The notes under the pieces were generated by a model, which saw only the letters and a list, made by a program, of their open reading frames with translations, was not told the DNA's origin and ran no database searches. A stretch of 64,000 nt of DNA from Rhypophila decipiens (taxonomy: Eukaryota; Ascomycota; Sordariomycetes; Sordariales; Naviculisporaceae). The translations under genes were made by a program, and so were the position numbers. Shown one piece after another: positions 23,157 to 33,326 of the stretch (positions are counted from its first letter, which is position 1; every line of letters begins with the position of its first letter). Location: the NCBI GenBank assembly GCA_033297075.1, contig MU858125.1, forward strand, positions 106,573 through 170,572, in the 5' to 3' direction.

Positions 23157-24482
23157 GCTGCGATATTGGAGCTGGACATGGACTTGGAATGTCGCGTCAA
23201 TATAGTAAGAAGCTGTTTGGACTGGAGGATTCGTTTGTTAGTCTTGTCACCATAGTTGATGCTCCGATCCGGGAATGCCGACAACGCAGCGGCTACCGCG
23301 CTCCTGCGGCCGCGACGAACGGTGATGCACCGATGGAAGATGAGTTCTCTAGGTTATCTTGTCTTCGGACGTCATTTTCTCCTCGTAATTTCGAGATCTG
23401 TTTCAGACCTTTTACTTTTATTCTTCCCTTTTGAGTCCCTATCCTAGCCGTAAGCTGGTCTAAGGCGTCCCAAGTGTTTACATTATGAGATTCAGTACAG
23501 ACCCCGTCCTTCGATCATGATGGCTGCTGGGTAGCAACTTATCATTACAAGGAAACAGAGATGGCCAACCATACAATGGTTAGTATACGGGAAATATCTT
23601 GTTCTGGCTCATTAGCCACTTATTCCTTCTTCCGTCCTCTAAGCTCTCGTGGCAAGGAAACTGGAGGGTGAGAGGTACTAATATTCAAAACGAGGAAAAC
23701 TGAGCACAGCAACGGAGCAGCTACGGATACCAGAAATTGAAATTGGAATCCCAATCTGTTTACAACAACCAGAAGCGTCTCAGTTTCACAGCACGTCCTC
23801 TTCTCGGACCAGCCTTGCTATTCCGAAAGGGGAAACCAATCACACATTAAATAATGGGAAATTATTCTTAAATGGAATTCTCGTGGGATTGGCCCAATGG
23901 ATTATGATAAATTTGGGGGTTTCCCCCTCCAAATGACTTGCCCCAAGCGGCTTGTCTTGACCGCTGGCAGGCTCATTGAATTGAAACCTGATTTGAGTGA
24001 CAAATCCATAAACCGTACCGCTCGTTTCCGAATCAAGACGCATTCGTCTTCGTCACCAAGCACAATTTTCGAACATCTCATTGAACAGAAAACTCTACCA
24101 TTCTCGGAAGGCTCAGCCTTGCTAGACGACAGACAGACGTAGATTGGTTGTTTGGACTGGAATTCAAAGGAAACCCTCGAGAAACCTGTAAGCCCAGATC
24201 TCCGCAACTCATCTGCCATGGCTTTATCTACAGCAAGCATTTACTAATAGCAATCTCTCTGCAGATAAAAAAACAGATAGAGCAATTGCCTGGACAGAAC
24301 AGCTCCTGAAGATTAGCCGTTACGAATTACGAAAAGCCAGCCGGATTCAAACGCACCGTCGTTGACAAGGCAATCAACGACCCCAACCGTCTCCTCTTCG
24401 AAATCACGACCAGGTTAGCTCTACCAATATCCCTCGTCCACTCGTCTCCCATACAAATAACTAACAATCAGTCTACTCACAG
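23157..24482. other. Intergenic region with a probable leader intron at its end
   Basis: There is no convincing gene. The last 70 bases form a likely intron: donor GTTAGC near 24413, branch AACTAAC near 24461, and acceptor CACAG ending at 24482, directly before the ATG of the next gene. Confidence 0.4.
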
Positions 24483-24947
24483 ATGTCCGAAACCCAGCAT
24501 CCTTCCCCTCTCAGCCCAGCCCCGCCCCGCCAGCCCCAGCTCCAGGTGTGGTTCCTGCACATAGTCGAGCAACCACACCGGACCCGCCTCCGCCAAGAAC
24601 TTAGAGAACTAGGGAACTGGGCCCGCATCACCGCGCTCATGGTACTGAGACTCATTGAGCTTCAACAGCAAGGCGACGCGCGCGCGATCCAGGAAAAGGT
24701 GAATCGCGCGTTTGGGGAAGCTCGGGACGCCAGGCGGGAAGCAGAGAGGGCGATGGCACAAATTCTGGACGAGGAGGCGGATCTCTTCGGCACCGAGCGG
24801 AGACGGCCGGGGGATTGGCCTGAGTCGTTGGGGAGGATGCAAGGGCCTGAAAACCCATGGAGGATGAGGGAGCCTGAGGCTGTGGAGGATCCGGGGTGGG
24901 CTGCTTGGCCGGCTGAGACACCGCCGGAGGAGGAGGGGGGCCAGTAG
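24483..24947 (+). CDS. Small helical orphan protein, 154 residues
   Basis: The ATG directly follows a splice acceptor (CACAG|ATG). A Pro-rich start (about 20 residues) leads into a predicted long amphipathic helix region with LRQELRELGNWARITALM, VLRLIELQQQGDARAIQ and EARDARREAERAMAQ, then an acidic Trp/Pro-rich tail ending EEEGGQ. There is no recognised domain. It weakly resembles the 100-residue protein at 28094 in the helical part. It is probably a real lineage-specific gene, but expression is not shown. Confidence 0.45.
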   Translation: MSETQHPSPLSPAPPRQPQLQVWFLHIVEQPHRTRLRQELRELGNWARITALMVLRLIELQQQGDARAIQEKVNRAFGEARDARREAERAMAQILDEEADLFGTERRRPGDWPESLGRMQGPENPWRMREPEAVEDPGWAAWPAETPPEEEGGQ

Positions 24948-25328
24948 GGGCAGGGGCAGTGAGCATCGTCGCCACGTGACCCTCTACTCCAAGAGGGATA
25001 TTCTCGTCCGGCAACAGCCCTTTACCTGAGTATGGTTCGGGTCCTTCTGTCTGTCTCTGTCAATCGATTGGCTTCGCTAGACCGAATACGCGGATGCACC
25101 TCTTTAGATACTAATTCGCCTGGTGACCCTGTTCAGCCAACCCTGAAAGTTCCTTGACAATAAGATAATCCTTAGGCTTGCGCCTATCTGCCCAGTTCTT
25201 CATGGGTTCTTAATTCAGTCGACAATATCTGTCGATGCTGGCACTTATGGCCAAAGACACCGGTACTCACCAGGCACCAACCGCTTCATCCACACCCTTT
25301 CTGGCCACGACTTTGGCGTTGTGAACCC

Positions 25329-26036
25329 TTGTATTTTTTGTACCCCTCGAGATTCGTATATCCGCTGTGTGAGTCCAGCTTCAGACTCTTGAGCATTGAT
25401 TGGCCTACTCGGATTCGAGCTCCTCAGAGCCTCGAATTCTTGCTGCGTGATAGTACTCCACCGCCATCGAAGGCGGCGAATATCACTGCTGCCGCAATCA
25501 GAGACAAAGCCGAAGCCAGACAAAAACAAGAAGAACGAGGGACCTTGAGGTCTGACTCTGAGGCGGGTGGGGAGCTAGCTCTGCTGGCTGTTTCCAGATC
25601 AGCTTCGGTAGAGGTACTTGCTGTTCCCGTCTCAGCAGACACCTCGTACATCACCAGCACCTCAGACAACTCGGAGCCTGAAATCACCGACCTACGGGAC
25701 CTCCCTGGCACCCCAGACAACGCCGAGTCTGAGTTGGCCGACACTTGGCCCTTCCAGCAATAATCCCCAGACGCCCAGCCCTCCCCCACCCCAGCACAAG
25801 AAACCGACGCCCAAACGACGCAACTCTACAATTACGGCCCCCTGCCCGCATCAATCCCAGAGGACCTCCTTTCATGGTGGTTATTCGGGCAGGGGCTGCG
25901 AGGAGACAAATGTCCTCCACTCGCCGTAGCCACTGCAAGCTCCGTTCCTTTAAGAGGGGCCAAAGTATACGCTACTCGTCCGTCGTCATCCCTTGCGTCC
26001 ATACTGGCCAATAGTGCTTTAATAACGTCGCCTTAG
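25329..26036 (+). pseudogene. Orphan reading frame interrupted by one in-frame TAA
   Basis: One reading frame runs for 236 codons to a final stop at 26034-26036 and is broken only by TAA at 25761-25763. Both sides look protein-like: before the stop IRDKAEARQKQEERG and TSYITSTSDNSEPEITDL, after it AQETDAQTTQLYNYGPLP and EDLLSWWLFGQGLRGDK. No ATG opens the frame, so an upstream exon or start loss is needed. A short intron spanning the TAA (acceptor CCCCAG just after it) is an alternative. No family is recognised. Confidence 0.35.
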
Positions 26037-28093
26037 TAGCATTGTCTGCTGCGTGACAGCAAGCGACGAAGTCGCTGGTCTGGTTGCTCTTGAAACGTCC
26101 ACCTCGACTCCTCGAGTCTTAGGCTGGACAGCCAGTCTGTGCGGACGGTCGAAGAGCCGTTTGTTGGTCCACATTGATCTAGGATGGGGAGAGCCGGCCA
26201 TATCCAGAGGGAGCTCTGTGTTCTGTGTATCTCTCTCTGCAAGGGGGTTTATTGCGACTTTGTGCGGTAGTCTGTTCTTTCCATTATCAGCGTATTACTC
26301 ATAGGATGTGTTGAACACTACGTCGGTAGTGAAGAGAGATTTGTCATCGAGATCTTCTGTCTCTACAAGGACAGAGCGAGGAGGAGTAATGTTGGTGGTC
26401 GTGGTGGTGGGGGTCATCGAGACCACCTCCGACGAGGTTGTTGGGAGGAGCGCCCAACCAAGAGGCACAGGAAGGAAGATATCCCCGACAGCGAGGGTGA
26501 AGACTCAGACGGTAGCACATGATTGTGTGGAGATACTCTGGGCTGCTGCGGGCATGATATGCCGACACTTTGACTGCAAGGGGAGTTGGCACGAGATCAC
26601 AATCTTGGAGTCATCTACACAGGACAGCGCCACGAAGCTGGCATCGTCGCCAAGTTAGCTGTCGACGTCCTCAGAACAGAGGATAAAGTAGAAACTCCTA
26701 TGTACTTGGTCCATTTGTCTGTTCTTATATAGGATTCATTGCATGTCATCGGCGACAGAGACGACAAACTTGAAGTTGAGAAACCCAAATGAATAATTCG
26801 GCTGGGTGAATGTCCGTGGGAATAAAACAAGCAACTCGAAATAGGATTTCCGTCGAGCGTAACAGCTCTTTATACTTCTCATGGTGTCAAGAGTATAAAG
26901 AGTTTCGCCTATAATATAGCTTTTCTTGATCTCGTTGGTGCGTTGTTGTCTCGTCAATTCGGCCTCTCTGCTTCTTTACTTTGGGCACCTGCAATGCTGG
27001 TTTCTTGGGAAATTATTCACCATTTATTTCCAGATACTGATGTCAAAGTCCCTTGGTGTGTCCAAATTCAACTTTGCTCTTCTCGTCGTGTCCTCGGGAG
27101 TTGCACTTATGGGTGAGCCCTCGTGGATCAGTGGTATACATGATTCTAGGTTCTTGATCGAGAATGTTCTTGAGGAGGATGTCTCAGTGGTGGATTGGTT
27201 TCTGTGTATCCAGGTTCGGGAGTCCAGCTCTTTTACCGGAGCCCAGTTGTATTCTGTTGAAAAATATCGTCATGAACTTGTTCAATCAGGTGTCAGGACC
27301 TGTTTGAATTTCATTGAGCTTACCGGCCATACAACCCCGCAGAGCGCTAGATCTAGACCTCCTGCGGCTCGGTTTTTCCCCGTTCATTGCTGTCTCTAGC
27401 AAAAACCTTCTCTAACAATTTTCCAAATCTTTTCTCGCAATTGCTAACTCCGAATTCCTGTTTACTCGCCCCCTTTTAGGACGCTCTCCGACAGGCAGCC
27501 ACATCTCGACACCTAGCCTGAAAGTTCTGCCTGCCACTTTCGGAACATTGCGCCGTCCAAACTTCAATCACCAGGATCGAGCTTCTGGCAAGTGTCTTGG
27601 ACATCAGTGTGCCAAACCTGGGGCTATCAGAACTGTGCACCTCGGGGTTCGAATTGAGACCTGTTAGAATCTGAGGCTTGTCGTAAGTTTGCGGTTTCAC
27701 GAGATGTTAACAAGGAGAAACCGAACTAATAACCAGCCAGCATTAGATTCGACGCAAGGTTATCGAAATAAAATCAGCAGAAAGCCCAAGCCCGACCCAT
27801 TCGCGGAATAAGCAAGACTTCTTTTGCCAAATTCGAGTTAACGTTATAACTTATAAAGGGCGTGAAGCGGTGAAGCCCCATCCGAGGAAACTCAAGACTC
27901 GGCCTTCCAGAAAAGGTACAGCATTTGTCCCAAACGCTAGCATTTGCACAGTCTCTAGTTGCTAGATTGAAAGCATAGCTAATAAAAACTCACAGAGAAG
28001 CACCTAGCAGATCAACTTGTTGTCCAGATCGCCGCGTCAAGAATCAGCCAACAGCCCCTGCCCAGCATCCCCACCAAAAGCAAGCACATAAAG
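26037..28093. other. 2 kb without a supported gene
   Basis: Several open frames of 70-157 codons overlap on both strands (for example around 26308-26658 and 26926-27399), but none has a start context, intron pattern or family motif that I can support. Confidence 0.4.
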
Positions 28094-28396
28094 ATGGCCG
28101 ACAACAATGACGCCAACCCAAATATCCCTCCGGCTACGGAGGTAGAGCTGGAAATTGTGACCCCGGCACCAAGGGATGCGAGGCAGATATTGCGAGACGC
28201 CCAGACACTCTTGCGCCAATACATTGCAGATCAGCATCGGCGCGGCTTGGTCCCGGACGAAGAAAACCTCCGCTTCCTCCGCAGAATCGTCCATGCCTCG
28301 CGCATAGGCGTGCGAAACGCCATGCTTAGTGCTCAACGGGCTCTCCGGCTTCGCCTGGCTGAGGAGCGCGAGAGACTGGGGAATCAAGGGGCTTGA
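28094..28396 (+). CDS. Small helical orphan protein, 100 residues
   Basis: Begins MADNNDANPNIPPATEVE with a good start context (AAAGATGG). The rest is strongly helical and basic/acidic: RQILRDAQTLLRQYIADQ, EENLRFLRRIV and LSAQRALRLRLAEERERL. No domain is recognised. The arrangement (disordered start, Leu/Arg helix, charged end) and a weak LR..I..Q..G match recall the protein at 24483, so the two may be distant relatives. Confidence 0.45.
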   Translation: MADNNDANPNIPPATEVELEIVTPAPRDARQILRDAQTLLRQYIADQHRRGLVPDEENLRFLRRIVHASRIGVRNAMLSAQRALRLRLAEERERLGNQGA

Positions 28397-29967
28397 TGAA
28401 GTCAAGGGAGTCACAGGCGGGTAGTATCCGTAGTGGTGGTGGCCATTGTGAAGATTGGAGACGGTATGGCTTTGATTTTTGTGTTTGATAAAGGAAGAGT
28501 GATGTTGAGATGGGAGGTGAAGTCCGAGTCGATAGATGATGGTGAATAAGTGAGATGTGATTTCATCTTCGTCATCTTCCGAATCACTGGGTTCGTTTCT
28601 GGCGTCTGTGTCCATCATCTACATTGCAGGATATGGTGAGAGCCAGGGCCGCCGGTCAGGCTAACGGGTGCCGGGGGCACATCCGAACATCTGTGGTGTC
28701 AGTGCCAGCGCGGTCTGCACAAGCGGGCGAGTTGAGCTTCGGTAGCCACGGGAAGGAGATTAGGTGACTTGGCACAAAGAGACAGGGGGAAGGGGCGAGT
28801 TCATAGCGCGCATACCAACCATCGCCAAAACTATCCTGTAGGGCGTTTAGGACCATCGTGCCGTGCAGCTCGTTACTGCTGAAGATGTGAAAGATGACTC
28901 TTGTATCGACAAGGGGATAGAAGTTCTGGAACCAATAAGATGTCGAGTGGCGACTTGGGACAACATGGCCTTTGTGGCCGTAGGAGTTAATCCATCTTTA
29001 GCTGTTAGTAGTTGAGTGAACTCTCTTTCTGTGGGGACGCGAGGATTGGGTACGGTTGGTACGGGGAGCAGATGGCGGGCATGGAGTTAACTGTCATTTT
29101 AATGCGAAAGTGCGAGAGTACAGGATTCTCAACTCTGGTATCTGATTCTAGGTCAGGTCTTGGAAAACAAATGATGGTTATTGCAAACCACATCTACTAA
29201 CTGGACCCGAGGTTCTCGCCGCGGGTGATCACCTCCGGGGTTTTCTTGAGCAGTGGCAACGTATTAAGGGGAACCGAGCTCACTGAGCGTGGAGGATAAA
29301 TGATTGCGCAGGGCAAGGCCGGAAGATCTAATGAAACCGTGACTTCAAATTATTAGGGACCAGCGCAGCCAAACAAGATCATTCCCCTGTATACCAAGGC
29401 TACGACAGTCGCCGCTTTTACTTCGTAATGGCCTTATTTCATTTAACGGCCTTCAACAATTCAAAAATTCCACCTTTTCAATTTCTCATTTTGGACAATC
29501 ATTCTCTCCATACGGAAATGTTACTGAGTACAGTACAGGAATTCCCTCGATTTCAAAATTTGTTTACTTGCTGAAAACCCCCAAACCCCGCAAGGCGGGA
29601 CAGCCTCCTGCCAACCGCCGTGTGATTGGTCCACTGCACCAAATGCGGCAAGTGGGTCCCCAAAACCGTTGCTACGGCGTCGCCTCGCAAGTGCACCGCA
29701 GCACCCAACTATTTAATCCGCCAAACTGCACAGGCACTCTCAACCTTGTCTCCGATCTGCACCTTCACCGGTTCTTACGATTTTCACAACGCGCAATCTC
29801 ACTACCAAACGATTTACCAACAATCTATCTGCTTTATGCTATTAAGAATTAAGACGATCTCCGCATCGCTTATCTCTTCCCATCTCTGTAAGACATTTAC
29901 TGATTGCTGCACTAGTTGTCGCCGAGTCCTACCCTTCGATCGCATCGTCGCATCCTCGAGTAGGGGC
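28397..29967. other. 1.6 kb without a supported gene
   Basis: It holds the 3' flank of the small gene and the promoter of the tail-anchored-protein gene. The frame of that gene's first exon stays open upstream of ATG 29968 for more than 100 codons, so the real start could lie further left. Nothing else is supported. Confidence 0.35.
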
Positions 29968-30413
29968 ATGTCCACTTTTGCAGCAAGCATACTGCCAAAC
30001 CGTGACGTTTTAGCATCTTCGAACAAGGTCGGTTTTGTTTCCCTTTTCATCTCAATCATCTCGCCGCGGACAGAACTGACACCCTAGGTTAGATTATCTC
30101 TACAACATTCACGACGAGCACTCGCGCAATGTCAATCTTTGCAGAAAGAATACTGCCCAGCGTTCTATCGTCATCAAACAAGGTAGGTTTTGGTTCCCTT
30201 TCGTCTCAATCATTTCGCCGCGTACAGAATTGACACCCCTAGGTTAGATTATTTCCACAACGTTCAGGACGAGCACCGACGCAATGTCTATCTTTGCAGA
30301 AAGAATACTGCCAACAGTTGTAGCTTCTTCAAGCAAGGTGAGTTTTGCTGATTAATCTCTTCTTACTATCTCGATCACTTCCACCATGTTTCAGAACTGA
30401 CGCCTTAGGTTAG
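29968..30413 (+). repeat. Three direct repeats of about 155 bp, each an exon plus intron
   Basis: Units starting at the ATGTC motifs near 29968, 30133 and 30288 share TTTGCAG(A)AAG.ATACTGCC, then AACAAGGT, then CTCAATCAT.TCGCCGCG.ACAGAA.TGACACCC and TAGGTTAGATTAT. Exon copies 30093-30182 and 30248-30337 are both exactly 90 nt. The start of the following exon (30414) is a more diverged fourth copy. Confidence 0.85.
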
Positions 30414-31067
30414 ATGATTTCTACCATCTCCACCACCATTTCTTCACTCTTCAAGAGGGTCATCTCCGCCAATGTATCGCAGCGGATGATGATTCACGCC
30501 GACAGCCCCAAGGATCTTGCTCCGATTTGTACCCAACGACGTGACAAAGGCGCCAAGCGGCCAAAACGTTCGGTCCAATTCAAAGAACCCCTGGAGCAGG
30601 GGCCGAGCCAAGAACAGCAGGATTGTGCCAAGCCAAGAAACGCATCCAAGGCTGCCTACGAGGGTGATTGGCATCCAGACCAGTGGTTCGGCCTCGTCCC
30701 AAACCCACCAAGGCGTATTCGGTCAATCCTCAAGAAGACCGGTCCTGTCGTTATCGACAAGAGAAAGCCCTACAACGCGTGCCAGTCGGTCATCTGCCAG
30801 AAGTGCAGAAAAGGTGGAAGTCGGTGGTTCCACAAGCACGGAGGCCTTGAGATGCTCAACGACAGTCTCAAGAAGCGAGAGGTGGAGAAGCCCAAGGTGG
30901 AGGAGCCCAAGATGGCCTGGGAGTGCCAGTTGGAGACGACCGACGTTCGATATTTCGTCTGTTTTGCTCTTATCTTTACGGGCATTTGTCTCATGGCGGC
31001 GGACGGAACACTGAGCCGCCTTTTCGCGCGACCATCCGGGATTGAGGATGACTTTTGGGAGTGCTAG
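29968..31067 (+). CDS. Tail-anchored CX4CX2C protein with repeated N-terminal exon (member 1)
   Basis: Proposed exons are 29968-30027, 30093-30182, 30248-30337 and 30414-31067; all introns are phase 0 (65, 65 and 76 nt; donors GTCGGT, GTAGGT and GTGAGT, all acceptors GTTAG). This gives 297 residues. The last exon alone, with its own ATG directly after the acceptor, would give 217. The repeated part reads MSIFAERILP.V..SSNK. The final exon holds an RVxF-like PP1-docking motif (KRSVQF), RRIRSILKKTG, the cysteine cluster CQSVICQKC (CX4CX2C), and one membrane helix near the C-terminus (VRYFVCFALIFTGICLMAADG region). The order matches the neighbour at 32256. The function is unknown; tail anchoring and metal binding are inferred. 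Confidence 0.55.
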
Positions 31068-32255
31068 ACAGGTATGGACTGGTACCCTTGGCACGAAACA
31101 CGACTCGATTTGAAGCTAACAAGCTAGAGGTACAGGGGGCTGGAAGATTGACAGACAGATCACTGAGTGTTATTCTGGCGCGACGGCCTGTATTGGGACA
31201 TGCCTTCTGGGAGGGCCGAATAGGTATGGACCGATGTTCTGAGCACCAAAATAACTATGACGTGAAGCTAACAAGTTACGGGAAGCTAGAGATTGACAAT
31301 ATTGATTGGTGAAGAGGCTGGTCGAGCCTCGTTGGTTAAGAACAATCTTGAGCTGTTAGGGGGTTGTATGAAGGAAGGGTTACTGATCAGACTGGCTGAT
31401 CAAGGGTTTTGTTTTCCCAGTAATGACTGGTTTCTTTTCCCTTGATGGCTGGGACTTTGAGTTTTATTTTCCCTTTGGCTGCATAAAATGCGAAGAAGGT
31501 TTTGTTTTCACTCAAAGTCAGGGCTCTCACTACTTGTCAGGAGAGATGTACATATTAGCTATTTTACCACATTCGAATTCATGGTAATAACCCATTTTCA
31601 TCGCATTCCAACTTTATTCCAGTTCTGAATTTGTGTCTGTATACTATTCACTGCCAGTGGGTGCGACATCCGACGGAATACCACTGATTTCAGTCATGTG
31701 GTCAAGATTCTGGATAGAAGAGTGATCCTGCCCCCTGGAAAGAGATAACAAGAACTGGAATAGGAGGGGCTAGAACAAACAGCCTTCAGATCCAGGTTCT
31801 AACCTCCTGCCATACCTCTAGCAACTTACCACGCACTCTCACGATAATCACCCCACTCATGATTTTCACTCCAAACAACCAATGATCCTCGTCCCTCTGC
31901 GGACAACTTTCACCACTTCTGTCAACATCCATTCTCGCTGGTACGATACGCGCTTGTCTTTCCTCTTCTCGACTCGATCCTGGAAGGGCTGATCCATTGT
32001 GTCACTCATGTCACCTCCCACCTTGCAAAACTCGGTATCTGGCCCCAGGCGTTGAGACATCCACCGAGATTCGTCGCTCAGCACCCCGGCATACTCTTCT
32101 TGTAATACAGGATAGGGTGCTCAAAAACAAGGCCCCAGCTCTAACGACCTCCAAAAACCACTCCCAAATGAACTTCGGGGTAGGGATCACATGTCTCAGC
32201 TCACTAATTATGCTCTCGCTTGACCATTGCTGACTAACTGTTTTCTGATTCCCAG
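31068..32255. other. Intergenic region with a probable leader intron at its end
   Basis: There is no supported gene. It ends with a GACTAAC branch and a TTCCCAG acceptor that abuts the ATG at 32256, so the next gene has a 5'-leader intron or a missed upstream exon. Confidence 0.4.
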
Positions 32256-33326
32256 ATGTCATCCTATAAAAGGGACGACTGGTCTCAGACCAGCTTCCCT
32301 GCTAGCAGAAGCACCTCTCACAGGCCACTCCCACCTCTTCCCACCAGCAGAGGCATCTCCAACAAGCTCGGCCCAACCCTCCCCTCCGCGATGAAAGGGC
32401 ACACTCACACGCCGCTCCCACCTCTGCCCACAAACGGAGGACGCTACTACATCATGAAGCCCCTCCCAGCGGTTCCCTCTGCCATGAATCGAAAGCCACT
32501 CCCAGCCCTACCCCCGACGATGAACGGGAACATGCCGAGCGGGAACCGCCGGCGCAACAGCCCTCGCCGCGTGAGCTTCAGTACCATGCCCGAAGACGAC
32601 TCGCGACCACGGTTCCGCAACCCAAAGGACCAAACCTATCCGCGAGGCTGTCTCAACCGCTCTTCTACCACTCTGCCCAATCCTCCACCACATCAGTTGC
32701 CATCGCGTGCCAAAGCCAACCATGCCTCGTCGCCGGAGAACCAGCCAGTCCAGCGCGCAAAAGTCCACCACGCCCCGGGCGAGAAATGCGTAAACCTCGC
32801 CTGTTCAACCTGCAAAGCCAAAATCGCAGACTGGATCTCTGACACGAGCGAGCGCATCGCGCTAGACGAGGGCATGCCACCCGAGACTCTTAGCATTTCT
32901 GCTTTCCAGCGTGTCTTTTACGAGGATGAGGACACAGCCTGCGATTTCAAGAACCAAACAGCCGCCGAAGCCATCAACCAGCTCACCGGAGGAAACGAAT
33001 GCGATGCAAACAATGCTACTCAAGACGGCGTGATTACACAGATCATTAGGATCATCGCCTTGTCGCTTTGCCAAAAGGTGGAGGATCCTTATGAAGTTCA
33101 CGCGCGGAAACGTGCAGAGCGCAGGATGAAGCGTGTTTTAAGCGGCCGAGACCTGGATGAGGACAACAAGAAGCGCAGACGGAGGAAGCGCTCTGCTGAC
33201 AGCGTGGATATCAGTGTCAAGACGTTCTTTGTTGTGTGTATCGCGCTTCTTGTTGTCGGTGTTTTGGTCATGTTTGCAATGGATTTCTTGTACATTGCTG
33301 GTCTTGTTGCTGCTTTTGCTGACTGA
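32256..33326 (+). CDS. Tail-anchored CX4CX2C protein with PLPxLP repeats (member 2)
   Basis: A single visible exon of 356 residues. The N-terminal 90 residues contain four spaced proline motifs (RPLPPLPT, TPLPPLPT, KPLPAVPS, KPLPALPP) of the kind that bind SH3 domains. Next come a canonical PP1-docking RVxF motif (RRVSFSTM, about 107), YPRGCLNRS, a cysteine cluster CVNLACSTC (CX4CX2C, about 178-186), a helical acidic region, a highly basic stretch (KKRRRRKRSAD) that could act as a nuclear or membrane-proximal signal, and one C-terminal membrane helix (FFVVCIALLVVGVLVMFAM). The order of RVxF, L.RS/KK, CX4CX2C and tail helix matches the gene 2 kb upstream, so I read them as diverged duplicates. 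There is no known family. Confidence 0.65.
   Translation: MSSYKRDDWSQTSFPASRSTSHRPLPPLPTSRGISNKLGPTLPSAMKGHTHTPLPPLPTNGGRYYIMKPLPAVPSAMNRKPLPALPPTMNGNMPSGNRRRNSPRRVSFSTMPEDDSRPRFRNPKDQTYPRGCLNRSSTTLPNPPPHQLPSRAKANHASSPENQPVQRAKVHHAPGEKCVNLACSTCKAKIADWISDTSERIALDEGMPPETLSISAFQRVFYEDEDTACDFKNQTAAEAINQLTGGNECDANNATQDGVITQIIRIIALSLCQKVEDPYEVHARKRAERRMKRVLSGRDLDEDNKKRRRRKRSADSVDISVKTFFVVCIALLVVGVLVMFAMDFLYIAGLVAAFAD

Noticed and set aside
30517..31014. Alternative plus frame through the tail-anchored gene
   Set aside because: It lacks the Cys cluster and membrane helix that match the neighbouring paralog, so it is a shadow frame.
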